NCBI GenBank assembly: GCA_022841825.1
Contig: JALHQT010000002.1
Span: 395,276 to 459,275, forward strand
DNA length: 64,000 nt
Reading direction: 5' to 3'
From: Anaerolineae bacterium
Lineage (GTDB): Bacteria; Chloroflexota; Anaerolineae; Aggregatilineales; Phototrophicaceae
Shown: positions 51,036 through 60,079 of the stretch, piece after piece
Layout: every line of letters begins with the position of its first letter
Position numbering within the stretch: position 1 is the stretch's first letter
Translations under genes and position numbers: made by a program
The notes under the pieces: model-generated
The model's database searches: none
What the model was told of the DNA's origin: nothing
The model's input: only the letters and a program-made list of their open reading frames with translations

Positions 51036-52712
51036 TTAGCGCTCCTGGCGCTCACTGGTCGGTTTGCGTTCGGTATTTGGAGAGTACTGCGGCGCATAGT
51101 AATAGCCGTAGTAGCCGTAATCCTCATGGCGTGGGTTAATCCGATTGACGATGACGCCCTTCACCTCCATCCCCAGTTGTGCGAACTGGTCTTTCGTCTT
51201 AAGGGCTGCCCCGCGTCGCGTCACGCCGCAGTCAATCACCATGACCACACTCGCCCCCGTGTTTGCCGCCAGCACCGTGCTGTCCGCAACCGCCAGGCAG
51301 GGCGGGGAGTCGATCAGGATGATGTCGATGCTCGAAGACGCCAGCAGCGTTTGCACCCACTTTGCCATCAACGGCGAACCCAGGATCTCGGTCGGGTTAG
51401 AAGGGATGAAGCCGCTGGTCAGGACACGCAGCTTGGGAATGCCGGTGTACTGCACACACTGGCGAAACGCGGCAGGCAAATCCCCGCCCGTCTCGTCAAT
51501 GCGTTGTTGAGCATTGGTCGTAGGGTCCGTAAAGAGCAGTGTGGTCAACCCCACTTTGTTTTCCAGATTGAACACATCGTGCAGCTTGGGACGGCGCAAA
51601 TCCGCATCGATCAGCAGCACCTGCAAGCCACCCTGCGCCATCGAGACGGCGAGGTTAGAAATCGTCACCGTCTTGCCTTCCTGTGGGTTGGCGCTGGTGA
51701 CGATGAAAATACCCTTGCGGTCTTCAGTCATGAAGAGCATGTTGGTGCGCGCCAGTCGATAGCTTTCCGCCACCGGGGACATCGAAGGAAAATTGGTCAG
51801 CAGCATCTTGCGATACGACTCGCGCCGCTTGCCAAAGCGGATGATGCCCCCCAGGACGGGCAGCGCGGTCGTTTGCGCTGCATCTTCCGTCGTGCGGATG
51901 GTGTCGTCCAGATATTCGATCACGAGTGCCGCGCCCACCGCCAGCGCCGCGCCGACCAGGGCACCCAGAAGTGCCGCAATTTCCGGGCGCGTCCCCACCG
52001 GGCTGGTGGGGATACGGGCGCTTTCGACCACATCCAGGGAGTTCGTGCGCTGCTGAAGCGAGGCGATAGTCTCTGTGAACTGGGCGATGGTTGCCTGGGA
52101 CTGATTGATCTGGTCAATGGTGGCATTGCGCTGGGCATTGAGGCGGTCAATTTCGCTCTGAAGCGTCGTGGTCTCCAGTTGCGCGTTGAGCTGGTCCAGG
52201 CGAAGTCGCCCATCGTTCGCCTGGGCGGAAAGTTCTTCGATCTGCGTGTTGAGGAAGCTCACCTGCTGCTGCTGATCGGGCGTCAGATTCGTCGGGCTGT
52301 TCAGGACAAGCTGTTCTGCAAGCCCGTTGGCAATATCCGCGACCAGCACCGGGTCCTCATAGGTGACGGAGATGACCAGCAGCGATGTCCCGGTCAGGAT
52401 GCGCGTCCTCACCCTGTCCTGAAGCTGCTCGGCGGTCATGGGCAGGTCAAGATTGGTGACCACGCCCTGGAGCACATCATAGGTGCGCACCAACTGCGCA
52501 TAGGTCTGCGCCAGATCGATCCCAGTCCGGATATCGGCAGCATTGGGGTTGGGGGCTTCAATGAAGCGCCCGATGGCAACGGTCGTTTGTCCTTCGTATT
52601 CAGGGGGTCGGCGTGTCGTGATGACGAAAGCAATACCGCCGCCGATCACCGCCACCAGGAGAATCAGCCATAGCCAGCGACGGAGCAAACGAAGATAATG
52701 AGTGACTTCCAA
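51036..52712 (-). CDS. Wzz-type chain-length regulator fused to BY-kinase
   Basis: A 558-residue protein. Two membrane helices (near residues 15-30 and 235-255) enclose a Wzz domain with a coiled-coil (about 150-220; QRNATIDQINQSQATIAQF). The cytoplasmic tyrosine kinase has a Walker A region VTSANPQEGKTVTISNLA, Walker A' VLLIDADLRRPKLHDVF and Walker B IDIILIDSPP. The C-terminal tyrosine cluster EDYGYYGYYYAPQY is the autophosphorylation tail. Such proteins set polymer length and control export. The start is TTG at 52712 with GAGG eight bases before. The 249-bp gap upstream is unusually AT-rich and has a TATACT -10-like box at 52762-52767 (minus strand). Confidence 0.9.
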   Translation of the reverse strand: MEVTHYLRLLRRWLWLILLVAVIGGGIAFVITTRRPPEYEGQTTVAIGRFIEAPNPNAADIRTGIDLAQTYAQLVRTYDVLQGVVTNLDLPMTAEQLQDRVRTRILTGTSLLVISVTYEDPVLVADIANGLAEQLVLNSPTNLTPDQQQQVSFLNTQIEELSAQANDGRLRLDQLNAQLETTTLQSEIDRLNAQRNATIDQINQSQATIAQFTETIASLQQRTNSLDVVESARIPTSPVGTRPEIAALLGALVGAALAVGAALVIEYLDDTIRTTEDAAQTTALPVLGGIIRFGKRRESYRKMLLTNFPSMSPVAESYRLARTNMLFMTEDRKGIFIVTSANPQEGKTVTISNLAVSMAQGGLQVLLIDADLRRPKLHDVFNLENKVGLTTLLFTDPTTNAQQRIDETGGDLPAAFRQCVQYTGIPKLRVLTSGFIPSNPTEILGSPLMAKWVQTLLASSSIDIILIDSPPCLAVADSTVLAANTGASVVMVIDCGVTRRGAALKTKDQFAQLGMEVKGVIVNRINPRHEDYGYYGYYYAPQYSPNTERKPTSERQER

Positions 52713-52961
52713 ACGATTTGCCTCGGCTTATGAGATTTACGAACCACATAATTTCATCCTCAGTATAGCAGACATCAAGAATCGCATTTGCGCCCAGATA
52801 GCGCTTTTCCATTGAGGTTTTCCGCGATTTACGCTTTTTGGTTACTTGGCAATCTCGAAAAATTAAAAAGTTCCTCAATTGTAGCCCAATGGTACTGATG
52901 CACATTTCTTGAGGGTTGTGATACATTTGAAATGGTCGAATTTGAACCGAGGTGGCAAGGT

Positions 52962-54002
52962 ATGAACTGGAAAGCAAAACTCGCTCGCGCCCTCCTGCTC
53001 CTGGTGCTGGTCATCGTCAGCATGTTCGGGGCAGCCTGGCGAATCAGCGTCACTCAGGCACAGCAGTTCCCGGACAGCCAGCTTGAACTTCGCAGCGATA
53101 ACCTGCCGGAACTTGGGCAGCCTTACGTGGTCGATATTTACGCCAACATCGCCGCGCCCGCCTATGGCTTCGGCGTCCAGCTTCAGTACGATCCCGCCGT
53201 CCTCCAGCTCGACATGCAGCAGGACAGCGATACGACATCCGTCCCGTTCCGCGTGGGCGGCGTGTTTGTGGGTGCCCAGCGCATCCGCAATAACCAGGCG
53301 ACCGACGGCTCGATGGCGACCATCGACGCGGTCTATACGCTGCTGCCCCCGGCACAGCCAGTTCAGGGCGAGGGCTTCATTGGGCGTGTGACCTTCACCG
53401 TTCTTCAGGCAGCCCCGGCGAGCATTTCGCTGATTAGCCCGCGTCTGATCGCGCTGGAAAACGGAACCGCGCTGGATATGCCGCTGGTCGTCGGCGCTCC
53501 CCTGCTGGTGAACCAGGATGCCGTCCCTGTGGTCGCCGATACGTCCGTGACCGTCGAAGCTGCGCCGGTCGTTCAGGTCGTCGAAACCGCGCCTGTCGCG
53601 GCTGTCGAACCCGTCGCCGCGAGTGTGCTTTCCACCGTCGATACGCCGCGTGACATCCTGGACCAGATGTCGCGTACCAGCACCATCATGAACGCGGTCG
53701 CCATCGGGCTGCTGCTGATGATGGGCTTGATGCTGGCGGTGATGACGATTTCGACCTTCATCGACGCGCTGGAAGGCGTGAAGGCACAGCGCTCGATGAC
53801 CCGTGCCTATGCCTACGCTGTCCAGAATGCCGCCCAGGCATCAAGCCGCCAGGTGGTTGACAGCTACCGCGCCAATCGTCCGAAGTCATCCGATGGCTAT
53901 GTGGCGCCCGCCTCCATCATGACCATCCCGTCGCGCTCTCTCTCGATGCGCCGTCTCATGGCAGTCGCCCGCCACAAGGGTTCGGACGCCAACGACCAGT
54001 AA
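52962..54002 (+). CDS. Cohesin-like surface protein with cytoplasmic tail
   Basis: A 346-residue protein. After a signal peptide/anchor (LLLLVLVIVSMFGAAWRI ... TQAQQ) a cohesin-like beta-sandwich runs to about residue 165: PYVVDIYANIAAPAYGFGVQLQYDPAVLQL and GRVTFTVLQAAPASISL. A Val/Ala/Pro linker (residues about 175-225) reaches a transmembrane helix (AIGLLLMMGLMLAVMTISTF), followed by an approximately 80-residue basic cytoplasmic tail rich in Ala, Ser and Arg. GAGGTGG stands seven bases before ATG at 52962, which beats the in-frame start at 52932. No dockerin partner is seen in the window. It may display or sense an envelope component. Confidence 0.72.
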   Translation: MNWKAKLARALLLLVLVIVSMFGAAWRISVTQAQQFPDSQLELRSDNLPELGQPYVVDIYANIAAPAYGFGVQLQYDPAVLQLDMQQDSDTTSVPFRVGGVFVGAQRIRNNQATDGSMATIDAVYTLLPPAQPVQGEGFIGRVTFTVLQAAPASISLISPRLIALENGTALDMPLVVGAPLLVNQDAVPVVADTSVTVEAAPVVQVVETAPVAAVEPVAASVLSTVDTPRDILDQMSRTSTIMNAVAIGLLLMMGLMLAVMTISTFIDALEGVKAQRSMTRAYAYAVQNAAQASSRQVVDSYRANRPKSSDGYVAPASIMTIPSRSLSMRRLMAVARHKGSDANDQ

Positions 54003-54027
54003 TCCCCCCTACGCCTCCGCACTTTAC

Positions 54028-54059
54028 AGCGCTGCCGCCGATCCATCGGCGGCAGCGCT
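54028..54059. terminator. Strong hairpin between convergent genes
   Basis: AGCGCTGCCGCCGA and TCGGCGGCAGCGCT form a 14-bp G+C-rich stem with a four-base loop, followed by TTTCATTT on the plus strand. It lies in the 58-bp gap between the convergent cohesin-like and anti-sigma genes and could end both transcripts. Confidence 0.75.
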
Positions 54060-54060
54060 T

Positions 54061-54318
54061 TCATTTCTCACAGTCGTCATCGCTCCGCCCAACCATCGCC
54101 GCCTCTAATTGTGCGTAGAGCGCCGCGTGCCGCTTCGGGGGCAAGCCCGCCGTGCGCCCGCGCTCACGGTAAAGCAGGATCGTGCGCTGCGTCGAATCGA
54201 GGACGACATGGCAGTTCTTGCAGGTGGCAACATGCGCCCGCGCCTCCGCGACCAGTTCATCACTCAGATTGCCGTCGAGATAATCCGACAGGTACTTGAC
54301 CACATCTGCGCATTTCAT
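54061..54318 (-). CDS. Zinc-finger anti-sigma factor
   Basis: An 85-residue protein of the putative zinc-finger (zf-HC2) type: MKCADVVKYLSDYLDGNLSDE, then EARAHVATCKNCHVVLDS with the His-x3-Cys-x2-Cys zinc site. No transmembrane helix is seen, so it is a cytoplasmic anti-sigma factor, and the cysteines may make it redox-sensitive. ATG at 54318 has AAGGTGAG seven bases upstream. It lies five bases after the sigma factor stop, the standard arrangement of a sigma factor and its inhibitor. Confidence 0.82.
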   Translation of the reverse strand: MKCADVVKYLSDYLDGNLSDELVAEARAHVATCKNCHVVLDSTQRTILLYRERGRTAGLPPKRHAALYAQLEAAMVGRSDDDCEK

Positions 54319-54323
54319 GATGC

Positions 54324-54905
54324 TCACCTTCCTGCCCATTCCGCAAAATAGGATGCCAGTTTTTCGCGCAGTGCCAGCCGTGCGCGATGCAGACGAACTT
54401 TGACCGCTCCCACGCTGATGCCGAGCGCCTGTGCAGTCTCTTCGGTCGAAAGCTCTTCGACATCCCGCATCAGGAAGACGACGCGCAGCTCCGGTTTCAG
54501 GCTGTTGATCGCTCTGTCCATCTCGTCGGAGGCTTCGCTGCTGTTGATCCGCGTCTCTGGCACGGTGTCCCAATCGACAAAACAGGACGGCATGAAGCCA
54601 TCGTCCGGCTCTTCATCCACCGCCATCTCCGCGATCCGCTGACTGCTGCGCATCCGCCCCAGACATTCGTTGTGCGCCACGCGGTACAGCCAGGTGGCGA
54701 TGTTCGACCGCCCCTCGAACGTCTCTGCGTGGGTGATCAGCGTGAGAAAGGTGTTTTGCACCACGCCATCCGCCTGCTGCTCATCGTGCAGCAGGCGCAG
54801 CGCCAGCCGGTAAATGCGGTCGGCGTTTTGCTCGAACAGGGTCGAAAGCGCCGCCGGGTCACGCTGCCGCAGCTTCGCAAGCAGCGCGTGCTCCTCTATA
54901 TGCAC
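54324..54905 (-). CDS. ECF-subfamily RNA polymerase sigma factor
   Basis: A 193-residue sigma-70 family protein with only regions 2 and 4. Region 2 reads NADRIYRLALRLLHDEQQADGVVQNTFL and NIATWLYRVAHNECLGRMR. Region 4 reads LKPELRVVFLMRDVEELSTEETAQALGISVGAVKVRLHRAR. A variable linker with two cysteines or acidic residues separates them. The start is GTG at 54905; AGGAG stands about eleven bases before. With the zinc-finger protein that follows it forms a sigma/anti-sigma unit. Target genes are unknown; the adjacent envelope genes are reasonable candidates. Confidence 0.88.
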   Translation of the reverse strand: MHIEEHALLAKLRQRDPAALSTLFEQNADRIYRLALRLLHDEQQADGVVQNTFLTLITHAETFEGRSNIATWLYRVAHNECLGRMRSSQRIAEMAVDEEPDDGFMPSCFVDWDTVPETRINSSEASDEMDRAINSLKPELRVVFLMRDVEELSTEETAQALGISVGAVKVRLHRARLALREKLASYFAEWAGR

Positions 54906-55036
54906 GAATCCATCACTCCTGAGAAGATGCGGCTCTCTCTTTAGAGTCGCCAGGTCGGAAAAGGTTACGGCGGGATTTTAGCAGGTGGTTGCGCAGACAT
55001 TCTACTGATCTAAGCCAGTGTTCGTATTGTTGCAAT

Positions 55037-55096
55037 GGACGGCATGAATGCCGTCCCTACAGGATCGTGGATGTAGGGACGCCATTCATGGCGTCC
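55037..55096. repeat. Paired-palindrome repeat (GTAGGGACG family), copy 4
   Basis: GGACGGCATGAATGCCGTCC plus CTAC (55037-55060) faces GTAGGGACGCCATTCATGGC... (55073-55096). It is almost identical to 33986-34045 and lies 20 bp after the O-antigen ligase-like stop, in the gap upstream of the sigma-factor gene. Confidence 0.85.
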
Positions 55097-55116
55097 GTGC
55101 CACTGCGACCATTGGC

Positions 55117-56469
55117 TTAGATCGCCGCCAGCAGTCCCCACCACAGCGCCATGAACGGGAGCTGCGAATAGGGGTAATGGTCGAAAAGCCCCACCGTTGC
55201 CAACCCGATCACGGATGCCAGCATCGCCGCGCGGAGCGCCCGCTCAGTCGGCACCGCCGAACGCACCGCCGATAACCCCGCCTCGATGCCCAGACACAGC
55301 GCCAGAATCATCAGGACGAAGCCGACCAGCCCCAGCTCTGCCCAGGCACTCAGGTAGACCTGATGGACGTGATCGCCGCGCAAATCGAAGAATGTCTCTT
55401 CGATATAGGCGGCAGCGCGCCAGGGGAAATAGCCCGCGCCCTGCCCGACCAGCGGGCGCTCGGCGATGGCGCGCAGCGCGAAGTCGGTGTAAACGAGGCG
55501 GTCGGACACGGAGCGCAGTTCGAGCGACTCGCTGCCATCGCCGACGCGCGCCAGCAGCAGCGGGCGATACTGCGCGACGAACAGCCCGCCGACCACCAGG
55601 GCGATGAGGATGAGCGGCAGAAACCGCCGCCACACGACCATCCCCAACCACGCCAACCCGCCTGCCGCCAGCCCGATCCACGCGGCGCGCGAAAAGGTCA
55701 GCAGCAGCGCGCCGAGCAGCAGAGCAAAAGCGGACAGCAGGACAAAAGAAAACACGGACGCCCTGCCGGACTCAGCCTTCGGGGCGTTCGCATCTTCGCC
55801 CGGTCCTCTGCGCCCAGCTCGCCCCCCAGCATACCACCCCGCCGCCAGCAGCACCCCTACCACCAGCAGCCCGCCGAGCATGTTGGGATGTGCCAGCAGC
55901 CCGTAAGGGCGCACGAACGTGATATCGCCGGACTGGATCAGGCTCGTGCCGTCCAGCGCCGCGTTAAAACGAAACTCGCCCAACCGCCACCAGCCCAGCC
56001 AGCCGCCGTTGGCGACCTGGGCAGCCGCCAGCGCTGCATTGATGAGCGTCACGCCGATCAGCGTCCCGGCGATCCAGGCGGGCGGCGGCGCGGCGCTGGC
56101 GACGACCACGCAGAAGAGCGCCACCACGCACCACGACAGCGCGGCGTTCAGCCCGTGCGCGGGCTGCCTGTCGGCGGCATACCCCCAGCTTTGCGAGGCA
56201 TACGCCCAGCCCGCCAGCAGGAGCAGGCAAAGCAGCATGAGCGCACGCACGCGCTCGCGGCGCAGCGCGGCAAGACCGGGCATACCGCAGGCGAACCAGA
56301 TGACGATCGTGATGAGCAGGGCGGAGAACAGCACGAAGCGGCTCATATAGGTCGGCGGGAAGATCGGCGGCGCGGCGGTGAAGCGCAGCCAGGTTGCCAT
56401 CAACGCGAAGCAGATGCAGATGCCGATGCGGGGGAGCAGGGTACGCGGCGAACCAGTCATGCAGGGCAT
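55117..56469 (-). CDS. Wzy/O-antigen ligase-like membrane protein
   Basis: A 450-residue polytopic protein with about eleven helices. The Wzy_C-type region reads AAWIGLAAGGLAWLGMVVW and the large loop RSVSDRLVYTDFALRAIAERPLVGQGAGYFPW ... FDLRGDHVHQVYLSAWAELGLVGFVLM. The pattern R...W..A......P..G.G...F ... HN/H-hydrophobic-E-G..G marks O-antigen ligases and polymerases, and here H-V-H-Q-V-Y replaces the usual HN. It should join lipid-linked sugars outside the membrane. Two in-frame ATGs (56469, 56460) are possible starts. It is separated from the rest of the polysaccharide genes by the sigma-factor unit. Confidence 0.82.
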   Translation of the reverse strand: MPCMTGSPRTLLPRIGICICFALMATWLRFTAAPPIFPPTYMSRFVLFSALLITIVIWFACGMPGLAALRRERVRALMLLCLLLLAGWAYASQSWGYAADRQPAHGLNAALSWCVVALFCVVVASAAPPPAWIAGTLIGVTLINAALAAAQVANGGWLGWWRLGEFRFNAALDGTSLIQSGDITFVRPYGLLAHPNMLGGLLVVGVLLAAGWYAGGRAGRRGPGEDANAPKAESGRASVFSFVLLSAFALLLGALLLTFSRAAWIGLAAGGLAWLGMVVWRRFLPLILIALVVGGLFVAQYRPLLLARVGDGSESLELRSVSDRLVYTDFALRAIAERPLVGQGAGYFPWRAAAYIEETFFDLRGDHVHQVYLSAWAELGLVGFVLMILALCLGIEAGLSAVRSAVPTERALRAAMLASVIGLATVGLFDHYPYSQLPFMALWWGLLAAI

Positions 56470-56610
56470 CCGAAGCGATCATGGGCGAGGACGATAGCGG
56501 GATTGAAGCGCAGATGTGACGCGCGCGCAAGCGAGGTGGGTGCACTTGGCGTTCTGGCGCGGCGGAGGGACAATCGCCACAGCGCAAGTGAACCCTTTGC
56601 GAGGTGCCCG

Positions 56611-58335
56611 ATGAAGACGACCCCACCGGACAATGCCGTGCATGGGCGGGAACAGCTCGCCGCATGGGAAGCGAGCAAACCGCGCGATTTCTACAGTGCT
56701 GACTCCAACCTGCAAACGGTGCTGCGGCGTTACCTTGGCGCGCGCTACCCAGAATTCGAGGATCGACTGCGCGCCTTCGGGGCTGTCTGCGCGACCGTCA
56801 TCGACGAGGCGGCGCGCATCGAAGATCGCATCGGCAATCACCCGCGCGTGCAGCGCTGGACCGCTATCGGTGAGCGCGTCGAAGCCATCGAGTTCCACCC
56901 CCATCACGACCTGATCGGACGGCAGATCTGGGATGCCGGGGTGATGGCGCTTCAGGCGCAGCCGGGCAGCACGGTCGCGCAGATGGGGTTGTATTACCTG
57001 TTGGGGCAGAATGGTGAGGGCGGGCATATGTGTTCGCTTGCCTGCACGTCGGGCTTGATCCGCGCCTTGCAGCAGGTGGGCGACCCGGCGCTGCAAGCGA
57101 AGTTCCTACCCCCGCTGCTGACGCCGGATTACACGCGGATGCAGCACGGCGCGCAGTTCCTGACCGAGGTGCAGGGCGGCAGCGATGTCGGCGCGAACGC
57201 CATCAGCGCCGAAGACGCGGGCGATGGCACCTGGCGCATCACCGGCGAAAAGTGGTTCTGCTCCAACATCAACGCCGACCAGTTTCTGCTGACGGCACGC
57301 CCTCGCGGCGCGGCAGACGGCACCCGAGGCTTGGGCTTGTTCATCGTGCCGCGCGTGCTGGACGACGGACACACCAACGCATTCACCATTCGCCGCCTGA
57401 AGGACAAGCTGGGGACGCGCACGCTCGCCAGCGCCGAGGTCGATTTTGCGGGTGCGCTTGCCTATCCGCTGGGCGCGCTGGATCGCGGCTTTAAGAACGT
57501 GGTCGAACTGGTGCTCAACACGTCACGCCTGATGAACGCGGTCGGCTGCGCGGGAGCGATGCGGCGTGCCTGGGTCGAGGCGTCAAGCTATGCCTGTCAT
57601 CGTGAGGCATTCGGCACAGCAATCGTCCGCTATCCGCTGGTGCAGGAAGCGCTGGTCGAGATCATGACCGAGACTCAGGCGGCGGTCGCTTCGACCTTCT
57701 ACCTGGCGCACTTGCTCGACCAGATTGAGACGGGCGCAGCCGACGAACAAACACACGCGCTCTATCGCCTGCTGGTCAATGTCAACAAATATCTGACCAG
57801 CATCCGTCTGAGCGAAGTCGTTCACCGCGCGATTGAGGTGTTCGGCGGCAACGGCGCGATTGAGTCGTTCAGTGTGCTGCCGCGCCTCTACCGCGACGCC
57901 ATCGTCTACGAAAGCTGGGAGGGCACGCATAACGTGCTGGCGCTGCAAGTGCTGCGCGACTGCACACGTTACGATCTGTTGACGCCGTTCGCGGACATGA
58001 TCCAGCGCGTGCTCGGTACGGCGGCGCACCTGCGTGAGGATGCGGATGTCGTCGCGGAAGCGCTGCGCGGATGCCAGGCGATGATGGCGCGCCTGGGAGA
58101 GTCGGGCGGTCGTTACGCGGAGGCGCACGCGCGCCGCGCCATCGAGCGCATCGGCGTGATCGCACAAGCGGCGCTGCTGATCGCCGAAGCGGAATGGGAG
58201 ATCGGCGCGGGCTTGGGGAGCGCCAAGGCGGATGTCGTGAGTGTCTTCGTCAATCGCCACCTGCGCGCGGGCTACACCCCGCTCGACGACGCGCACTATC
58301 TGGCGCGCCTGGAGCGGATGGCGGGCGCGACCTAA
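56611..58335 (+). CDS. AidB-like acyl-CoA dehydrogenase
   Basis: A 574-residue flavoenzyme. An N-terminal helical extension (residues about 1-180) precedes the acyl-CoA dehydrogenase fold: TEVQGGSDVGANAI, the flavin segment RITGEKWFCSNINADQFLLTARP, and the C-terminal VVHRAIEVFGGNGAIESFSVLPRLYRDAIVYESWEGTHNV. The SWEGT motif and the length match the AidB/isovaleryl-like branch linked to alkylation damage in enterics, though many relatives act in lipid or amino-acid breakdown. ATG at 56611 has GAGGTG five bases upstream; the long open frame before it is a mirror of the ligase gene. A composite repeat begins right at its stop codon. Confidence 0.87.
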   Translation: MKTTPPDNAVHGREQLAAWEASKPRDFYSADSNLQTVLRRYLGARYPEFEDRLRAFGAVCATVIDEAARIEDRIGNHPRVQRWTAIGERVEAIEFHPHHDLIGRQIWDAGVMALQAQPGSTVAQMGLYYLLGQNGEGGHMCSLACTSGLIRALQQVGDPALQAKFLPPLLTPDYTRMQHGAQFLTEVQGGSDVGANAISAEDAGDGTWRITGEKWFCSNINADQFLLTARPRGAADGTRGLGLFIVPRVLDDGHTNAFTIRRLKDKLGTRTLASAEVDFAGALAYPLGALDRGFKNVVELVLNTSRLMNAVGCAGAMRRAWVEASSYACHREAFGTAIVRYPLVQEALVEIMTETQAAVASTFYLAHLLDQIETGAADEQTHALYRLLVNVNKYLTSIRLSEVVHRAIEVFGGNGAIESFSVLPRLYRDAIVYESWEGTHNVLALQVLRDCTRYDLLTPFADMIQRVLGTAAHLREDADVVAEALRGCQAMMARLGESGGRYAEAHARRAIERIGVIAQAALLIAEAEWEIGAGLGSAKADVVSVFVNRHLRAGYTPLDDAHYLARLERMAGAT

Positions 58336-58453
58336 AGTAGATTCTCGAAATAACTCCACGAATGTACGGACGAGGTACGCCTCGTCCCTACGGAAAACCA
58401 TCGTGCCTGTAGGGACAAGGCATGCCTTCCGAAAAGATACGAAAACCTACTTA
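58334..58453. repeat. Composite 120-bp MITE-like element
   Basis: Ends AAGTAGATTCTCG (58335-58347) and CGAAAACCTACTT (58440-58452) match as inverted repeats at 11 of 13 positions. Inside are two palindromes of the GTAGGGACG family: GGACGAGGTACGCCTCGTCC (58368-58387) and GTAGGGACAAGGCATGCC... (58409-58430). It starts on the stop codon of the acyl-CoA dehydrogenase gene. A single-ended relative lies at 45820-45852. Confidence 0.7.
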
Positions 58454-58475
58454 AAGTCGGTTGTCGAAAGTTCTC

Positions 58476-58499
58476 GGACGCGCTATAGCGCGTCCCTAC
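58476..58499. repeat. Palindrome GGACGCGCTATAGCGCGTCC plus CTAC
   Basis: A perfect 20-bp palindrome followed by CTAC, another member of the GTAGGGACG family. It is preceded at 58453-58470 by AAAGTCGGTTGTCGAAAG, a variant of the end sequence of the neighbouring element. It lies 138 bp before cysS. Confidence 0.8.
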
Positions 58500-58636
58500 C
58501 GGACTTCGCGGTTTATAAGGACGCCCTACAGGTGCGTGTGTCCGCGCCCGTCGGCGTGCTGGCGCTACACCTCCCCCGCGTTCTCCGCTACAATGGGCGG
58601 AGTCGATCTCTCCCAACAGACAGGACCTCTCGAATT

Positions 58637-60079
58637 ATGGCGCTGCGCATCTACAACGTGCTGGGTCGTGAAAAGCAGGACTTCGTGCCGCTCGTAGAAG
58701 GGCGCGTGGGCATGTATGTCTGCGGTCCCACCGTCTACGATGAACCGCACATCGGGCACGCCAAGAATTACGTCGCCTTCGACGTGGTGGTGCGCTGGCT
58801 GCGCAAGAGCGGCTACAAAGTCCTCTACGTGCAGAACATCACCGACGTCGGACATCTGCGCGACTCCGGAGAAGACCCGATCCAGATCGTGGCGCGCCGC
58901 ACCCAATCGGGTCCGATGCAGGTGGCGGAATACTACGCGCGCAGCTTCTTCGACTCGATGGATGCGCTCGGCAACATCCGCCCGGACATTTCGCCGCGTG
59001 CCAGCGGGCATGTGCCGGAACAGATCAAGATGATCGAGACGCTGATCGAAAAGGGTCATGCCTATGTCGTCAACGGCAGCGTCTACTTCGATGTCGCCAG
59101 CGACCCCGATTACGGCAAACTGAGCAACCGGCGGCTGGAAGAGCAGGAAGAGAATGTGCGCGTCGCCGAACGCAGCGAGAAGCGCAACCCGGAAGACTTC
59201 GCGCTCTGGAAGTACGCCGAGCCGGAACACATCCTGCGCTGGGACAGCCCGTGGGGCGAAGGCTTCCCCGGCTGGCACATCGAGTGCTCGGCGATGGCGA
59301 AGAAGTATCTGGGCGCGACCTTCGACATTCATGGTGGCGGCATCGACAATCTCTTCCCGCACAACGAGAGCGAGATCGCGCAGAGCGAATGCGCCAACGA
59401 GGCACCGTTCGCGCGCTACTGGATGCTGGTCGGCAGCCTGACGGTCGAGGGCGTCAAGATGTCCAAGAGCATTGGCAACACACTGACGATCCAGGCAGCG
59501 CTCAAGCGTTACCGCCCGGAAACGATCCGCTACTTCATGCAGGGTGTGCATTATGCCAGCCCGTTCGACTTCAGCGATGAGGCATTTGAGGCAGCCAGCA
59601 AAGGCTGGGAGCGCATCGCCAACGCCGTGCGCCTGACGCGCAAGATGATGAACAGCGCCGCGCCCGGCGACGATGGCAGCGCGATCCTGTCGGTCGTCGA
59701 GACGGCGAAGGCGGATTTCGCGGCGGCGATGGATGACGACTTCAACGCGCCGATTGCCATCGCCACGCTGCAAGGGCTGACGCGCGAGGTCAATACGCTG
59801 CTCAACGGCGGCGCTGCTGTCGGGTTGGATGTGCTGAAGGCGATTGACGCCGCCTACACCGACACGGCGGGCGATGTGCTCGGCGTGCTGCCCGGGCACG
59901 ACGCGGCAGGCGGCGACGGCGCGCGTGAGGCGGCGCTGGTCGAGCTGCTGATCGCCATGCGGGCGCAGGCGCGCGCCAGCCGCAACTGGGCGGAGAGCGA
60001 CCGCATCCGCGACGAACTGGCGAAGGTCGGGGTGGTGCTGGAAGACCGCGCCGACGGCACGGTGTGGAAGGTAAATTGA
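58637..60079 (+). CDS. cysS: Cysteinyl-tRNA synthetase
   Basis: A 480-residue class I tRNA synthetase that charges tRNA-Cys. The HIGH motif is [14 protein letters not shown] and the KMSKS loop is [12 protein letters not shown]. The zinc site of the family is present: Cys in [10 protein letters not shown], Cys in WHIECSAMA, and His/Glu in [13 protein letters not shown] helical anticodon-binding region follows from about residue 315 ([14 protein letters not shown]). Length and order are normal. ATG at 58637 is chosen from the start of homology; upstream in-frame codons lie in repeats. The stop overlaps the rlmB start by one base (TGATG), so the two are coupled. Confidence 0.96.
   Translation: MALRIYNVLGREKQDFVPLVEGRVGMYVCGPTVYDEPHIGHAKNYVAFDVVVRWLRKSGYKVLYVQNITDVGHLRDSGEDPIQIVARRTQSGPMQVAEYYARSFFDSMDALGNIRPDISPRASGHVPEQIKMIETLIEKGHAYVVNGSVYFDVASDPDYGKLSNRRLEEQEENVRVAERSEKRNPEDFALWKYAEPEHILRWDSPWGEGFPGWHIECSAMAKKYLGATFDIHGGGIDNLFPHNESEIAQSECANEAPFARYWMLVGSLTVEGVKMSKSIGNTLTIQAALKRYRPETIRYFMQGVHYASPFDFSDEAFEAASKGWERIANAVRLTRKMMNSAAPGDDGSAILSVVETAKADFAAAMDDDFNAPIAIATLQGLTREVNTLLNGGAAVGLDVLKAIDAAYTDTAGDVLGVLPGHDAAGGDGAREAALVELLIAMRAQARASRNWAESDRIRDELAKVGVVLEDRADGTVWKVN

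Noticed and set aside
49356-52673. A 1105-codon open frame on the plus strand
   Set aside because: It mirrors the dehydratase and Wzz/BY-kinase genes, which have clear motifs on the minus strand. High-GC DNA leaves such antisense frames open, and its translation is rich in Arg, His and Gln with no domain.
55363-56610. A 416-codon N-terminal extension of the acyl-CoA dehydrogenase
   Set aside because: The extension is antisense to the O-antigen ligase-like gene, and GAGGTG marks ATG at 56611 as the start.
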